Positions 52,196 through 59,555 of a stretch of DNA of 64,000 nt are shown piece by piece. The translations under genes and the position numbers were made by a program. Position 1 is the stretch's first letter; the number at the start of each line of letters is the position of its first letter. The notes under the pieces were generated by a model. The model was not told where the DNA came from and searched no databases. It saw only the letters and a list, made by a program, of their open reading frames with translations. Source of the stretch: an uncultured bacterium (GTDB lineage: Bacteria > Bacteroidota > Bacteroidia > Bacteroidales > Muribaculaceae); assembly GCA_905214735.1 (NCBI GenBank), contig CAJMNI010000004.1:46079-110078 (forward strand), written 5' to 3'.

Positions 52196-53200
52196 CTACA
52201 TTATCCTAATGCTGCGTTGTTTGTTCTTGTTTTTCTCGCCGTAGTTGAGCTTTATTCTGTAACCGGCCACAATCTCGTGGCTTCCTGTGGAGGCTTTGGA
52301 GATTGCCGAGGTTGGATAGTCGTAGGCATATCCGAGAAAAAAGTTCTTGAATTCCGCCGCGATCATCGCGCTCACCGCATCTTTATATCTGTAACCCACT
52401 CCGAAGGAGATGAATTTGTTGTAGGTGGCTCTCATGGTGACCTCGGCGGAGAAGTTGGAGAAGTCAGTGCGCACCAGCATAGAGGGTTGCAAAGAAAATA
52501 ACGAGTTTTTGATGGGAATATTGCCGTCGGCGGTAAAATACATCTGGCGGGGGAGGACGGTCTTGTAGGAGGCTCCTTCAGAGGCCGATTCGGCTCCGTC
52601 GCTGCTGAATTCTATCTCCGGTTCGAGGATGTGGAGGCATGAGACGCCGACGTTGAAATATTTGTGGCTGTACATTATGCCGGCCGAGAGGTCGAAGGCG
52701 CTTCCGGTCACGTCGGTGGTCGGTATGGCCTGGTCAGTGCCTTCGTGATAATCGTCGTCATCGGGGAGCTCCACGTCCGATCCTTTGAATTTGGTGTTGT
52801 AGTAGGCGGGCTGGATTCCGACGCTCCAGACTCCTTTGAGGAAGCGGAATTTATAGCTTGCCTGGGCGTTGATGAAGAGGTTGGAGAAGAGTCCGAGCGA
52901 TTCCTGCATTGCTGTGACGCCGACTCCCATGCGCTGCTTCTTGCCGAGCTTCACCGCCATGTCGGCGGCGCCGAGGAAGCTTCGCGGGGCATTGTCGATG
53001 CCGACCCATTGCAGGCGGGCGCCGAGGCGGATGTTGATGAAATCGCTCAGTCCGGTATAGGCGGGGTTGTAATAGGTCGGCGCGGCCCAGTATTGGGTGA
53101 GCTGCACGTCGTTCTGCGCCAGGACGTTCCCGGGTGCGAGAATTGCTACAAGGAGCGCTATGCCCCCCGCTATCTGTCGGAATATTCTAAGTGATTTCAT
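52196..53200 (-). CDS. porP: PorP/SprF-family T9SS outer-membrane protein
   Basis: The protein is 334 residues, with a signal peptide ending APGNVLA near residue 28. The family start NDVQLTQYWAAPTYYNPAYT is followed by alternating strands of an outer-membrane barrel ending YRIKLNYG. PorP/SprF proteins assist secretion and surface attachment of T9SS cargo. In Porphyromonas gingivalis porP precedes porK-L-M-N, the same order as here. Confidence 0.93.
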   Translation of the reverse strand: MKSLRIFRQIAGGIALLVAILAPGNVLAQNDVQLTQYWAAPTYYNPAYTGLSDFINIRLGARLQWVGIDNAPRSFLGAADMAVKLGKKQRMGVGVTAMQESLGLFSNLFINAQASYKFRFLKGVWSVGIQPAYYNTKFKGSDVELPDDDDYHEGTDQAIPTTDVTGSAFDLSAGIMYSHKYFNVGVSCLHILEPEIEFSSDGAESASEGASYKTVLPRQMYFTADGNIPIKNSLFSLQPSMLVRTDFSNFSAEVTMRATYNKFISFGVGYRYKDAVSAMIAAEFKNFFLGYAYDYPTSAISKASTGSHEIVAGYRIKLNYGEKNKNKQRSIRIM

Positions 53201-53206
53201 CAGGGA

Positions 53207-53950
53207 TTATTCGAAATAGAAAGTGATCATCACCATGTTCGACTTCACTTTTGAGAGCGACTGGGTGATTTTTATCGCCTCCGGATCATCTTCCAGATCC
53301 GGGCGGTCGTGCCGAAGCACGTCGGTCAGTCCGAAACAGAACTTTATTTCAGGGTTTAGCTTGAAGAAGGGGAGGTAGAAATCGCAGCCGAGACCGACGG
53401 TGAGGTAGCAGTCGGCTGTGTTGAACTTCAGATAGTCGTTTTTCTTTTTGCCCACATCGAAGGCGCCCATCACTCCGGCCGTGACGTAGGGGCGGGCGTT
53501 GTGCCATCTGTTGCCCGAAATCTTGAGGTCGAGCGGCAGGATGACATAGGCGTTCTTCACCTCCTGGCGGCGAGTGGCTCCCGACACATGGTCGCGCATC
53601 TCAACCGTCTTGAAACCGAACGACATCCCCGGAGAGAAGCGCAGGTTGAAATATTGATGGAGGCGCAGGTCGCCGAGCACGGTCACGTTGATGCCGGGCG
53701 AAATGTCGGGCACATCGCAATACCATTGCTGGCCGTCGGAGGTGACAAAACCATTGTGGGTGAACTTGAAGTCCTGAAACGACATTCCGACCGAAAAGCC
53801 TAAGTGCCAGCGCTTCATGTCGGCGTAAGGCCTGTTTTCGACCTTGTCTTTTGGCCGCGCGAATGCAGCTCCGGCCGCTGTCAGCAGCAGGAGAACGACG
53901 ACCGCAAGGCGAGCCGGAACAGCTGTAAGTGAGCTTCTGAAATTCATCAA
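53207..53950 (-). CDS. porT: Probable PorT-family outer-membrane beta-barrel
   Basis: The protein is 247 residues. It has a signal peptide ending AGAAFA near residue 31, then alternating hydrophobic strands: HLGFSVGMSFQDFKFTHNGF, YFNLRFSPGMSFGFKTVEMR, AYVILPLDLKISGN and the last strand MVMITFYFE. Length and ends resemble PorT/SprT, an outer-membrane protein needed for T9SS function. Small barrels are hard to assign, so the name rests partly on its position 7 bases before porP at the head of the gld operon. No clear promoter was found upstream. Confidence 0.68.
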   Translation of the reverse strand: MMNFRSSLTAVPARLAVVVLLLLTAAGAAFARPKDKVENRPYADMKRWHLGFSVGMSFQDFKFTHNGFVTSDGQQWYCDVPDISPGINVTVLGDLRLHQYFNLRFSPGMSFGFKTVEMRDHVSGATRRQEVKNAYVILPLDLKISGNRWHNARPYVTAGVMGAFDVGKKKNDYLKFNTADCYLTVGLGCDFYLPFFKLNPEIKFCFGLTDVLRHDRPDLEDDPEAIKITQSLSKVKSNMVMITFYFE

Positions 53951-54017
53951 TATCTAAACGCGCCTCTCCCCGCTATTATTGTTTTTGTCGACAGCCCCCT
54001 CAATTTTGTCTATTATT

Positions 54018-54049
54018 TTTGTGGCATTCGTTGCGATTTGCTATTTTTG
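54018..54049 (+). promoter_or_regulatory. dgt promoter implying a leaderless mRNA
   Basis: TTTG at 54018-54021, exactly 20 bases, then TATTTTTG at 54042-54049. The start codon of dgt lies at 54057, only 7 bases after the -7 box. Transcription from this box should begin at about 54055-54057, so the mRNA would have no or almost no leader. A TTGTCTATTA sequence (reverse complement of the ATAGACAA repeat) lies at 54007-54016, just upstream. Confidence 0.7.
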
Positions 54050-54056
54050 CATCACA

Positions 54057-55442
54057 ATGGCACAAGAAGAGACATTCAGAAAAGCTGACGAAGAGACGCC
54101 CCGCAGCGCTCCTGCCGTCATGGAATGGCAACGCCTCATCTGCGACCGCCGCCTCGGCATGGAGGAGTTTCACGACCTCCGGCATCACACGCGCTCCGAT
54201 TTCCAGCGCGATTACGACCGCCTGATTTTCTCTTCCCCCTTCAGGCGGCTACAGAACAAGACGCAGGTCTTCCCGCTGCCGGGAAGCATCTTTGTGCATA
54301 ACCGTCTGACCCACAGTCTGGAGGTGTCGTCGGTGGGACGTTCGCTCGGTCACGAGGTGGCAATCCGCCTCAAGGAGCGATATCCCGGAGCGGAGCTTCA
54401 TTCGCGTTTCGACGATATCCGCGACATCGTCTCGGCCGCCTGCCTCTGTCATGATCTCGGCAATCCCCCCTTCGGCCATTCCGGAGAGAAGACCATCTCC
54501 ACATTTTTCAGCGAAGGGAAGGGGGGCTGTTTCAGAGATCTTCTTTCAGAACAGCAATGGGCCGACTTCATCAATTTCGAGGGGAACGCCAACTCTTTCC
54601 GGCTGCTCGCCCATCAGTTTCACGGCCGCCGCAACGGAGGGATGGCGATGACATATTCCACCCTGGCCAGCATCGTGAAATATCCCCACACTTCGCTTCA
54701 TGCCGGGGAGAAGGGTAAGTTCGGCTTTTTCGCGAGCGAGGAGGAGATCTATAGAAGAGTGGCCGCCCAGCTTGCAATTCCGGAACTTGAGCCGGGACGC
54801 TTCGCGCGTCATCCGCTCGTCTATATCATGGAGGCCGCCGACGACATCTGCTATCAGATCATGGATATCGAAGACAGCCACAAGCTGAGGATACTTCCGA
54901 CCGACCGCGTGCTTGAGCTCTTCCTCGGCTTTTTCCCCGACGAGCGCAAGAGCCGCATGGAGAAGACCATGTCGCGCCTTGACGATCCCAACGAGAAGGT
55001 GGCTTATCTCCGGAGCAGCGTGATAGGGGCGATGGTGGAAAGCTGCGCCGACGCCTTCATCGACCATGAACAGGAAATCCTCCGGGGACACCATCCCGGT
55101 CCGTTGGTGGAGAAGATGGAGAGCCGGCTGCGCGACGCTTACGAGGAGTGCTCGCGAACCGCATGGAGCAAAATCTATTGCGCCCGCGAGGTGGTCGACA
55201 TCGAACTCGCCGGCAACCGGATCCTCACTTTCCTGATGGAGGTTCTGACCGACGCCGTGATGAATCCGGAGAAAAATTATTCCCGGCTGCTGCTCAATAT
55301 CATCCCGAAGCAATATGACACCCGCGCCCTCGACGACTACGGCAAGCTCCAGAGCGTGCTCGACCATGTGTCGGGAATGACCGACGTCTACGCGCTCGAC
55401 CTCTATCGAAAGCTCAACGGGCATTCACTCCCCGCCGTGTGA
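54057..55442 (+). CDS. dgt: Deoxyguanosinetriphosphate triphosphohydrolase-like protein
   Basis: The HD-domain phosphohydrolase of 461 residues converts dGTP to deoxyguanosine and triphosphate in the family. Metal ligands: His in NRLTHSLEVSSVGR, His-Asp in LCHDLGNPPFGHSGE and Asp in EAADDICYQIMDIED. The N-terminal LIFSSPFRRLQNKTQVFPL is also typical. The frame is open upstream to 53979, but that part covers the promoter and is rejected. A TPM-domain gene follows 6 bases later. Confidence 0.93.
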   Translation: MAQEETFRKADEETPRSAPAVMEWQRLICDRRLGMEEFHDLRHHTRSDFQRDYDRLIFSSPFRRLQNKTQVFPLPGSIFVHNRLTHSLEVSSVGRSLGHEVAIRLKERYPGAELHSRFDDIRDIVSAACLCHDLGNPPFGHSGEKTISTFFSEGKGGCFRDLLSEQQWADFINFEGNANSFRLLAHQFHGRRNGGMAMTYSTLASIVKYPHTSLHAGEKGKFGFFASEEEIYRRVAAQLAIPELEPGRFARHPLVYIMEAADDICYQIMDIEDSHKLRILPTDRVLELFLGFFPDERKSRMEKTMSRLDDPNEKVAYLRSSVIGAMVESCADAFIDHEQEILRGHHPGPLVEKMESRLRDAYEECSRTAWSKIYCAREVVDIELAGNRILTFLMEVLTDAVMNPEKNYSRLLLNIIPKQYDTRALDDYGKLQSVLDHVSGMTDVYALDLYRKLNGHSLPAV

Positions 55443-55448
55443 TCAAAA

Positions 55449-56759
55449 ATGCCCCTGAAACGTATATACAATATGATGAAATCATTGAAAATTATATGCC
55501 TGATGCTGTTCGCCTCTCTGGCGGCGGTTGTCAAGGCCAAGGATTATTCTCCGGCCGACGTGGAGAACGTCAACTTGCGCGACCGGCGCGAGTTTGTGGC
55601 AGATCCCGCCGGATTGCTCTCCCCCTCCGTAAAGACCGCGGTCAACGAACGTCTTCAGACTCTTCTTGCCCGGTCCACATGCGAGATGGCCGTGGTGGTG
55701 GTTCCATCTATCGGCGACACTCCGATCGAAGACTGGAGCGAGGAACTCTTCACCAAGTGGGGAATCGGTAAGGCGGATAAAGACAACGGTGTACTCCTGG
55801 TCATCGCCGTCGACAACCGCAAGGTCAGAATCCAGACCGGTTACGGTGTCGAAGGTGTGCTGACCGATGTGGCCTGCGCCAATATAATCAGGCAGACTAT
55901 CGTCCCCAATATGCGCGAAGGGAAGATCGACGATGCTGTCAATGAATCGACGGCGCTGATTTTCGACGCCCTCACCGATCCTGCCGTTGCCGACGAATTG
56001 CGTTCGGAGCAGGAGGGACCGCAGGGGGAGAACGACGTCCTCTCGAAGGAGGTGATCTGGGAATTTCTCCTCCTTGTGATGGGAATTGCCTTCATGTTCA
56101 ACCTGACGCTCTTCTGCTACGATCTTTTCTCGATCTCTCGCGGCCGCTTCGATTCATATCAGAAGTCGATGATGTGGAGAAAGCATCTTGTGTCATATCT
56201 GATCGGCGGCGTAATCTCCGCAGGCACCGGCCTTATCTTTTTCCTACTGGCGCTCTTCCTTTACCGCGTCTACCGCACGCGTCCCCACCGCTGTCCGACC
56301 TGCGGCAAGCGGATGAAACGCCTCTCCGAAGAGCAGGACAACGAGCTCCTCACTGATTCCCAGGACTTCGAGGAGAAGCTCAAGACGGTCGACTATGATG
56401 TGTGGGAATGCCCGCATTGCGGCACTGTGCAGCGCTATCCCTACAAGTCCAACCAGAAGAAATATACCGAATGCCCCGCCTGCCACACAGTGGCGATGTG
56501 CCTGGAATGCGACACTGTTCTCGTGCCGCCCACCACTCGGCGCGAAGGACATGGCGAACGGCTCTACGAATGCAAGTTCTGCCATCACCAGCATCGCAAA
56601 CCATATCGCATCCCGAAGAAGAGCGACGACTCCGGCGCTCTTATCGCCGGCGCTGTGATAGGCTCGGCGCTTGGCCGCGGAGGCGGCGGAGGCGGCGGTT
56701 TCGGCGGGGGCTTCGGCGGAGGTTCCACCGGTGGAGGAGGAGCCTCCGGAGGATGGTGA
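55449..56759 (+). CDS. TPM-domain membrane protein with zinc ribbons and Gly-rich tail
   Basis: The protein is 436 residues; an ATG at 55473 would shorten the n-region of the signal peptide. A signal peptide (ending AAVVKA) precedes a periplasmic TPM domain (about 48-180: DPAGLLSPSVKTAVNERLQT, WGIGKADKDNGVLLVIAVDN, GYGVEGVLTDV). Two membrane segments lie near 205-225 and 248-270. The cytoplasmic part has five CXXC pairs (CPTC, CPHC, CPAC, CLEC, CKFC), probably zinc-binding. The C-terminus is almost pure Gly with Ser, Phe and Trp. TPM proteins of the YgcG type have no clear function; a role in envelope maintenance is possible. It lies 6 bases after dgt. Confidence 0.82.
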   Translation: MPLKRIYNMMKSLKIICLMLFASLAAVVKAKDYSPADVENVNLRDRREFVADPAGLLSPSVKTAVNERLQTLLARSTCEMAVVVVPSIGDTPIEDWSEELFTKWGIGKADKDNGVLLVIAVDNRKVRIQTGYGVEGVLTDVACANIIRQTIVPNMREGKIDDAVNESTALIFDALTDPAVADELRSEQEGPQGENDVLSKEVIWEFLLLVMGIAFMFNLTLFCYDLFSISRGRFDSYQKSMMWRKHLVSYLIGGVISAGTGLIFFLLALFLYRVYRTRPHRCPTCGKRMKRLSEEQDNELLTDSQDFEEKLKTVDYDVWECPHCGTVQRYPYKSNQKKYTECPACHTVAMCLECDTVLVPPTTRREGHGERLYECKFCHHQHRKPYRIPKKSDDSGALIAGAVIGSALGRGGGGGGGFGGGFGGGSTGGGGASGGW

Positions 56760-56866
56760 TAAAATAGCTGATATAACTAAGATCGCTAAAATAGCTTAAC
56801 CGGCTAAAACAGATTGCCGCTCTTTTACGTTTTCTTTATACCTTTTATAAAGCTGTTTGTAAAGCT

Positions 56867-57736
56867 ATGAAAATGAAATATGGATTTTTCGCCGCCTGCT
56901 CCTTGGCAGCGTGCGTTTTATCTCTGTCGGCCTGTGGCGGGAAAGAGAAGAAACCCGCTTCCGACGCCACCGAGGCGCCGGTGCAGGAGGTGAACCGCAA
57001 TATCAAATTCGAGTCCTACACTTTCGATATGATCGGCGAACTCCCCGATTCGCTCGGTATCGAGGGCGTGGATAATTCGAGATATGTCCGCATTCAGGGG
57101 GAAGGAGTGCTTCCCGCCGATCTTGGAGAGGCCGACATCAGGATGCTCCGCGACTCACTGATGAGCCTGGCAGGGATGCAATTTTCGGAGGAGGATATGC
57201 CGGTTCCCGTCCCGACTCTCGGAATGAAGATCACTGATCTGCCGCCCGCTTCGACCGATGCCTGCGGATATATTTCCAACACTCTTTCGGCCTCGCTGGT
57301 CAATCCGAGGGTGATAGTGTTTCAGAACGAACGCGAAGCCTACGCCTGCATGGCTGCCCATGGCAACTCGGCGGTGTCTTATCTGAATTATTTTGTGCCT
57401 GAAGGGCGGATAATACATCTTCGCGACCTGATGAAGGCAAATTATCAGGAAGCTCTCGCTAAAATAGTGAGAGAGAAGGTGAAGGAGGCAGGCATATCTC
57501 TTTCTTGCGATCTCTCCGAGGTGGGAATCCCCGACCAGTTCGCCATCAGTTCCTCGGGCATTACGTTTAGCTGGGATCCCTACGAAATTGCACCCTACTC
57601 TGAGGGTGTGGTTACGGTTGAAGTGACCGCCGGAGATCTCATGGAGGCCGGCCTCCTGAGCAAGGAGGGTGAGTATATCCTCACCGGCCGCGAACCTCAG
57701 CTTCCGGCGCCCGACAGCGCGGATTCCGGCAAATGA
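56867..57736 (+). CDS. Lipoprotein with DUF3298-like domain
   Basis: The protein is 289 residues with a clear lipobox (VLSLSACGG, Cys23). The C-terminal half resembles the DUF3298 domain of RsiV and related proteins: GNSAVSYLNYFVPEGRIIHL and, near residue 240, WDPYEIAPYSEGVVTVEV. RsiV of Bacillus is an anti-sigma factor that senses lysozyme, but this protein has no cytoplasmic anti-sigma part and no sigma gene nearby, so I do not transfer that role. It is probably attached to the inner or outer membrane, facing the periplasm. Repeated AAAATAGCT-like sequence fills the 107-base gap before it. Confidence 0.8.
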   Translation: MKMKYGFFAACSLAACVLSLSACGGKEKKPASDATEAPVQEVNRNIKFESYTFDMIGELPDSLGIEGVDNSRYVRIQGEGVLPADLGEADIRMLRDSLMSLAGMQFSEEDMPVPVPTLGMKITDLPPASTDACGYISNTLSASLVNPRVIVFQNEREAYACMAAHGNSAVSYLNYFVPEGRIIHLRDLMKANYQEALAKIVREKVKEAGISLSCDLSEVGIPDQFAISSSGITFSWDPYEIAPYSEGVVTVEVTAGDLMEAGLLSKEGEYILTGREPQLPAPDSADSGK

Positions 57737-57793
57737 TGCCCCGACTCTGAAATTTGGTTGAGATTTTATTTTCAGCGGTTTTTGGAAAGATAG

Positions 57794-57825
57794 TTTGCAT
57801 TTTTGCCCTGTGAAATGTAATTTTG
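57794..57825 (+). promoter_or_regulatory. Bacteroidota-type promoter for pyrE
   Basis: TTTG at 57794-57797, 20 bases, then TAATTTTG at 57818-57825. The expected start is near 57831, about 73 bases before the start codon of pyrE. Confidence 0.78.
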
Positions 57826-57903
57826 CATTTTGTTACGGGAATTTTTTCGCAGTCGTTGGCCTGCAAACGGCCCTGCCCGGAATCTCGTGACAGCTTTAAT
57901 AAG

Positions 57904-58554
57904 ATGAATATGAAAAAACCGAATCGAATACTGGCTGAAAAGCTGCTGCAGATCAGTGCGGTGAAGCTTCAGCCCGATATGCCCTTTGTATGGGGCTCCG
58001 GATGGAACTCGCCTATTTACAACGACAATCGCCGGGTGCTGTCGTATCCCGACGTGCGCAACTATATCAAGGTCGAACTGGCCCGCAACGTCCTCGAGCA
58101 TTATCCCGAGGCCAACGTGGTGGCTGCCGTTTCCACTCCGGCGATTTCGTTTGGCATGCTCGTGGCCGACGTGCTCGGGCTGCCGTTTATCTATGTGAGG
58201 TCTACACCCAAAGACCATGGTCTCGAGAATATGATCGAGGGGAACCTCCGCACCGGCCAGCGCGTGGTGATGATCGAGGATATCGTTTCCACCGGAGGCG
58301 GATCGATCAAGGCTGCCGAAGCCATCCGGATGTCGGGAGGAGAGGTGCTCGGCGGAATCTGCGTATTCAACTATGAGTTCCCGATGTCGGTGAAACGTCT
58401 CAACGACAATAATATAGAGATGTTTTCGCTCTGCGACTACAATACTCTTGTCGAGACCGCGATCAACATCGAATATATCTATCCTTCGGAAGAGGCCACT
58501 CTTAAGGAATGGCGCAAGGATCCGGCCAACTGGGTGCCCGGATCTATCGACTGA
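57904..58554 (+). CDS. pyrE: Orotate phosphoribosyltransferase
   Basis: The protein is 216 residues from ATG 57904; an ATG at 57910 is equally possible, and the frame is open upstream to 57823, over the promoter. It has the PRPP-binding loop VVMIEDIVSTGGGSIKAAEA and the orotate-side residues in VWGSGWNSPIYNDNRRVLS and YVRSTPKDHGLENMIEG. It joins orotate to PRPP to form OMP in pyrimidine synthesis. A small SRPBCC gene follows after 28 bases. Confidence 0.95.
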   Translation: MNMKKPNRILAEKLLQISAVKLQPDMPFVWGSGWNSPIYNDNRRVLSYPDVRNYIKVELARNVLEHYPEANVVAAVSTPAISFGMLVADVLGLPFIYVRSTPKDHGLENMIEGNLRTGQRVVMIEDIVSTGGGSIKAAEAIRMSGGEVLGGICVFNYEFPMSVKRLNDNNIEMFSLCDYNTLVETAINIEYIYPSEEATLKEWRKDPANWVPGSID

Positions 58555-58582
58555 TGTATAAATACACCAAAAAGAATTAGAA

Positions 58583-59026
58583 ATGGCTACATATAAAAGT
58601 CAGGACACAGACCTGCTTGCACCTGCCGATGCGGTTTTCTCGCGTCTCGACAATCTCGAGGGTCTGGGAGAAATGATTAAGAACGTGCCCGAAGATCAGA
58701 TTCCTGCCGACCAGCGCCAGATGCTGGAGCAGGTGAAGGTTACATCCGACACCATCTCTTTCCCCGGCGGCCCTGTGGGAGAGCTTACTCTCAGGAAAGT
58801 GGAGTCGCTGGCTCCGTCGCTGATCCGTCTGGAAGGGGAGGGCACCCCCGTGCCTCTCTCGCTGTCGCTGAAGATCGCCCCCACAAGCGCCGAAACCTGT
58901 TCTGCCCGTGTGGAGATAGATATCCAGATCCCGATGATGCTCAAGCCGATGGTCAACGGTCCGCTTCAGAAGATGGTCGACCAGTTCGCGCAGATGCTCT
59001 GCAAAGTTCCGTTTAATAAAAACTGA
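58583..59026 (+). CDS. Small SRPBCC-type (START-like) protein
   Basis: The 147-residue cytoplasmic protein starts MATYKSQDTDLLAPADAVFS and has the START-like pattern of alternating beta strands and a long C-terminal helix (PLQKMVDQFAQMLCKVPF). Proteins of this fold bind hydrophobic ligands or act as chaperone-like partners. No ligand can be named. Its stop is 4 bases before the next gene, so it is likely cotranslated with the lipoprotein at 59031. Confidence 0.7.
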   Translation: MATYKSQDTDLLAPADAVFSRLDNLEGLGEMIKNVPEDQIPADQRQMLEQVKVTSDTISFPGGPVGELTLRKVESLAPSLIRLEGEGTPVPLSLSLKIAPTSAETCSARVEIDIQIPMMLKPMVNGPLQKMVDQFAQMLCKVPFNKN

Positions 59027-59030
59027 TAAT

Positions 59031-59543
59031 TTGAACAAACTTATAAGCGTGGCTGCGGTCGCGCTTCTTCTTATATCGCCGGCTTGCAACACGGTCGACG
59101 ACGACCGCCTCCCGACGATGCCGGTCAACATATCCCTCTCGCCCGATGCGATGTGGATAAGCTATGGTGTACCCTCTTACGGAGATTTCCGCTATTTTAT
59201 AAAGTCGGAACGTCAGCCGCAGGGGTATCCTTATACCGACCGCACCGCCACAGGCTTCGGCGGTGTGCTTCTGATCAACGGTGTTAATCCCTATACGTCG
59301 GAAGCCGGAGTGCCGTTGGCCTACGATCTCTCCTGTCCTTACGAACGCAAACCTGATATCCGCGTCAGGATGGAGGGTGACGGAGTGCTTCTTGAAGCGG
59401 TGTGCCCCAAATGCGGCTCGCACTATAATGTGATGGAGGCGGGAGGATCGGCGACTTCCGGGCCGGCCCGCGATGAAAAACTCGGCATGACCCGCTATGA
59501 ATGCGTCAGATCGCAATATGGCGGTTATGTGGTGATTAACTGA
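59031..59543 (+). CDS. Rieske-like lipoprotein with altered ligands
   Basis: The protein is 170 residues from a TTG start at 59031; no ATG gives the signal sequence. The lipobox-like SPAC puts Cys near 19. The C-terminal half resembles a Rieske domain. Where Rieske proteins have CxH there is DLSCPYE, and where they have CxxH there is VCPKCGSHYNV, followed by SGPARDEKL as in Rieske folds. Both His ligands are therefore replaced (Tyr and Cys), while the cysteines and the loop remain. It may bind a different metal or have lost the cluster. It lies 4 bases after the SRPBCC gene and 12 bases before the LysE fusion, suggesting one operon. Confidence 0.65.
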   Translation: MNKLISVAAVALLLISPACNTVDDDRLPTMPVNISLSPDAMWISYGVPSYGDFRYFIKSERQPQGYPYTDRTATGFGGVLLINGVNPYTSEAGVPLAYDLSCPYERKPDIRVRMEGDGVLLEAVCPKCGSHYNVMEAGGSATSGPARDEKLGMTRYECVRSQYGGYVVIN

Positions 59544-59555
59544 CACTATTTTTTA

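Noticed and set aside
53979..54056. Upstream extension of dgt
   Set aside because: These codons overlap the -33 and -7 elements and encode a hydrophobic stretch atypical for this soluble enzyme.
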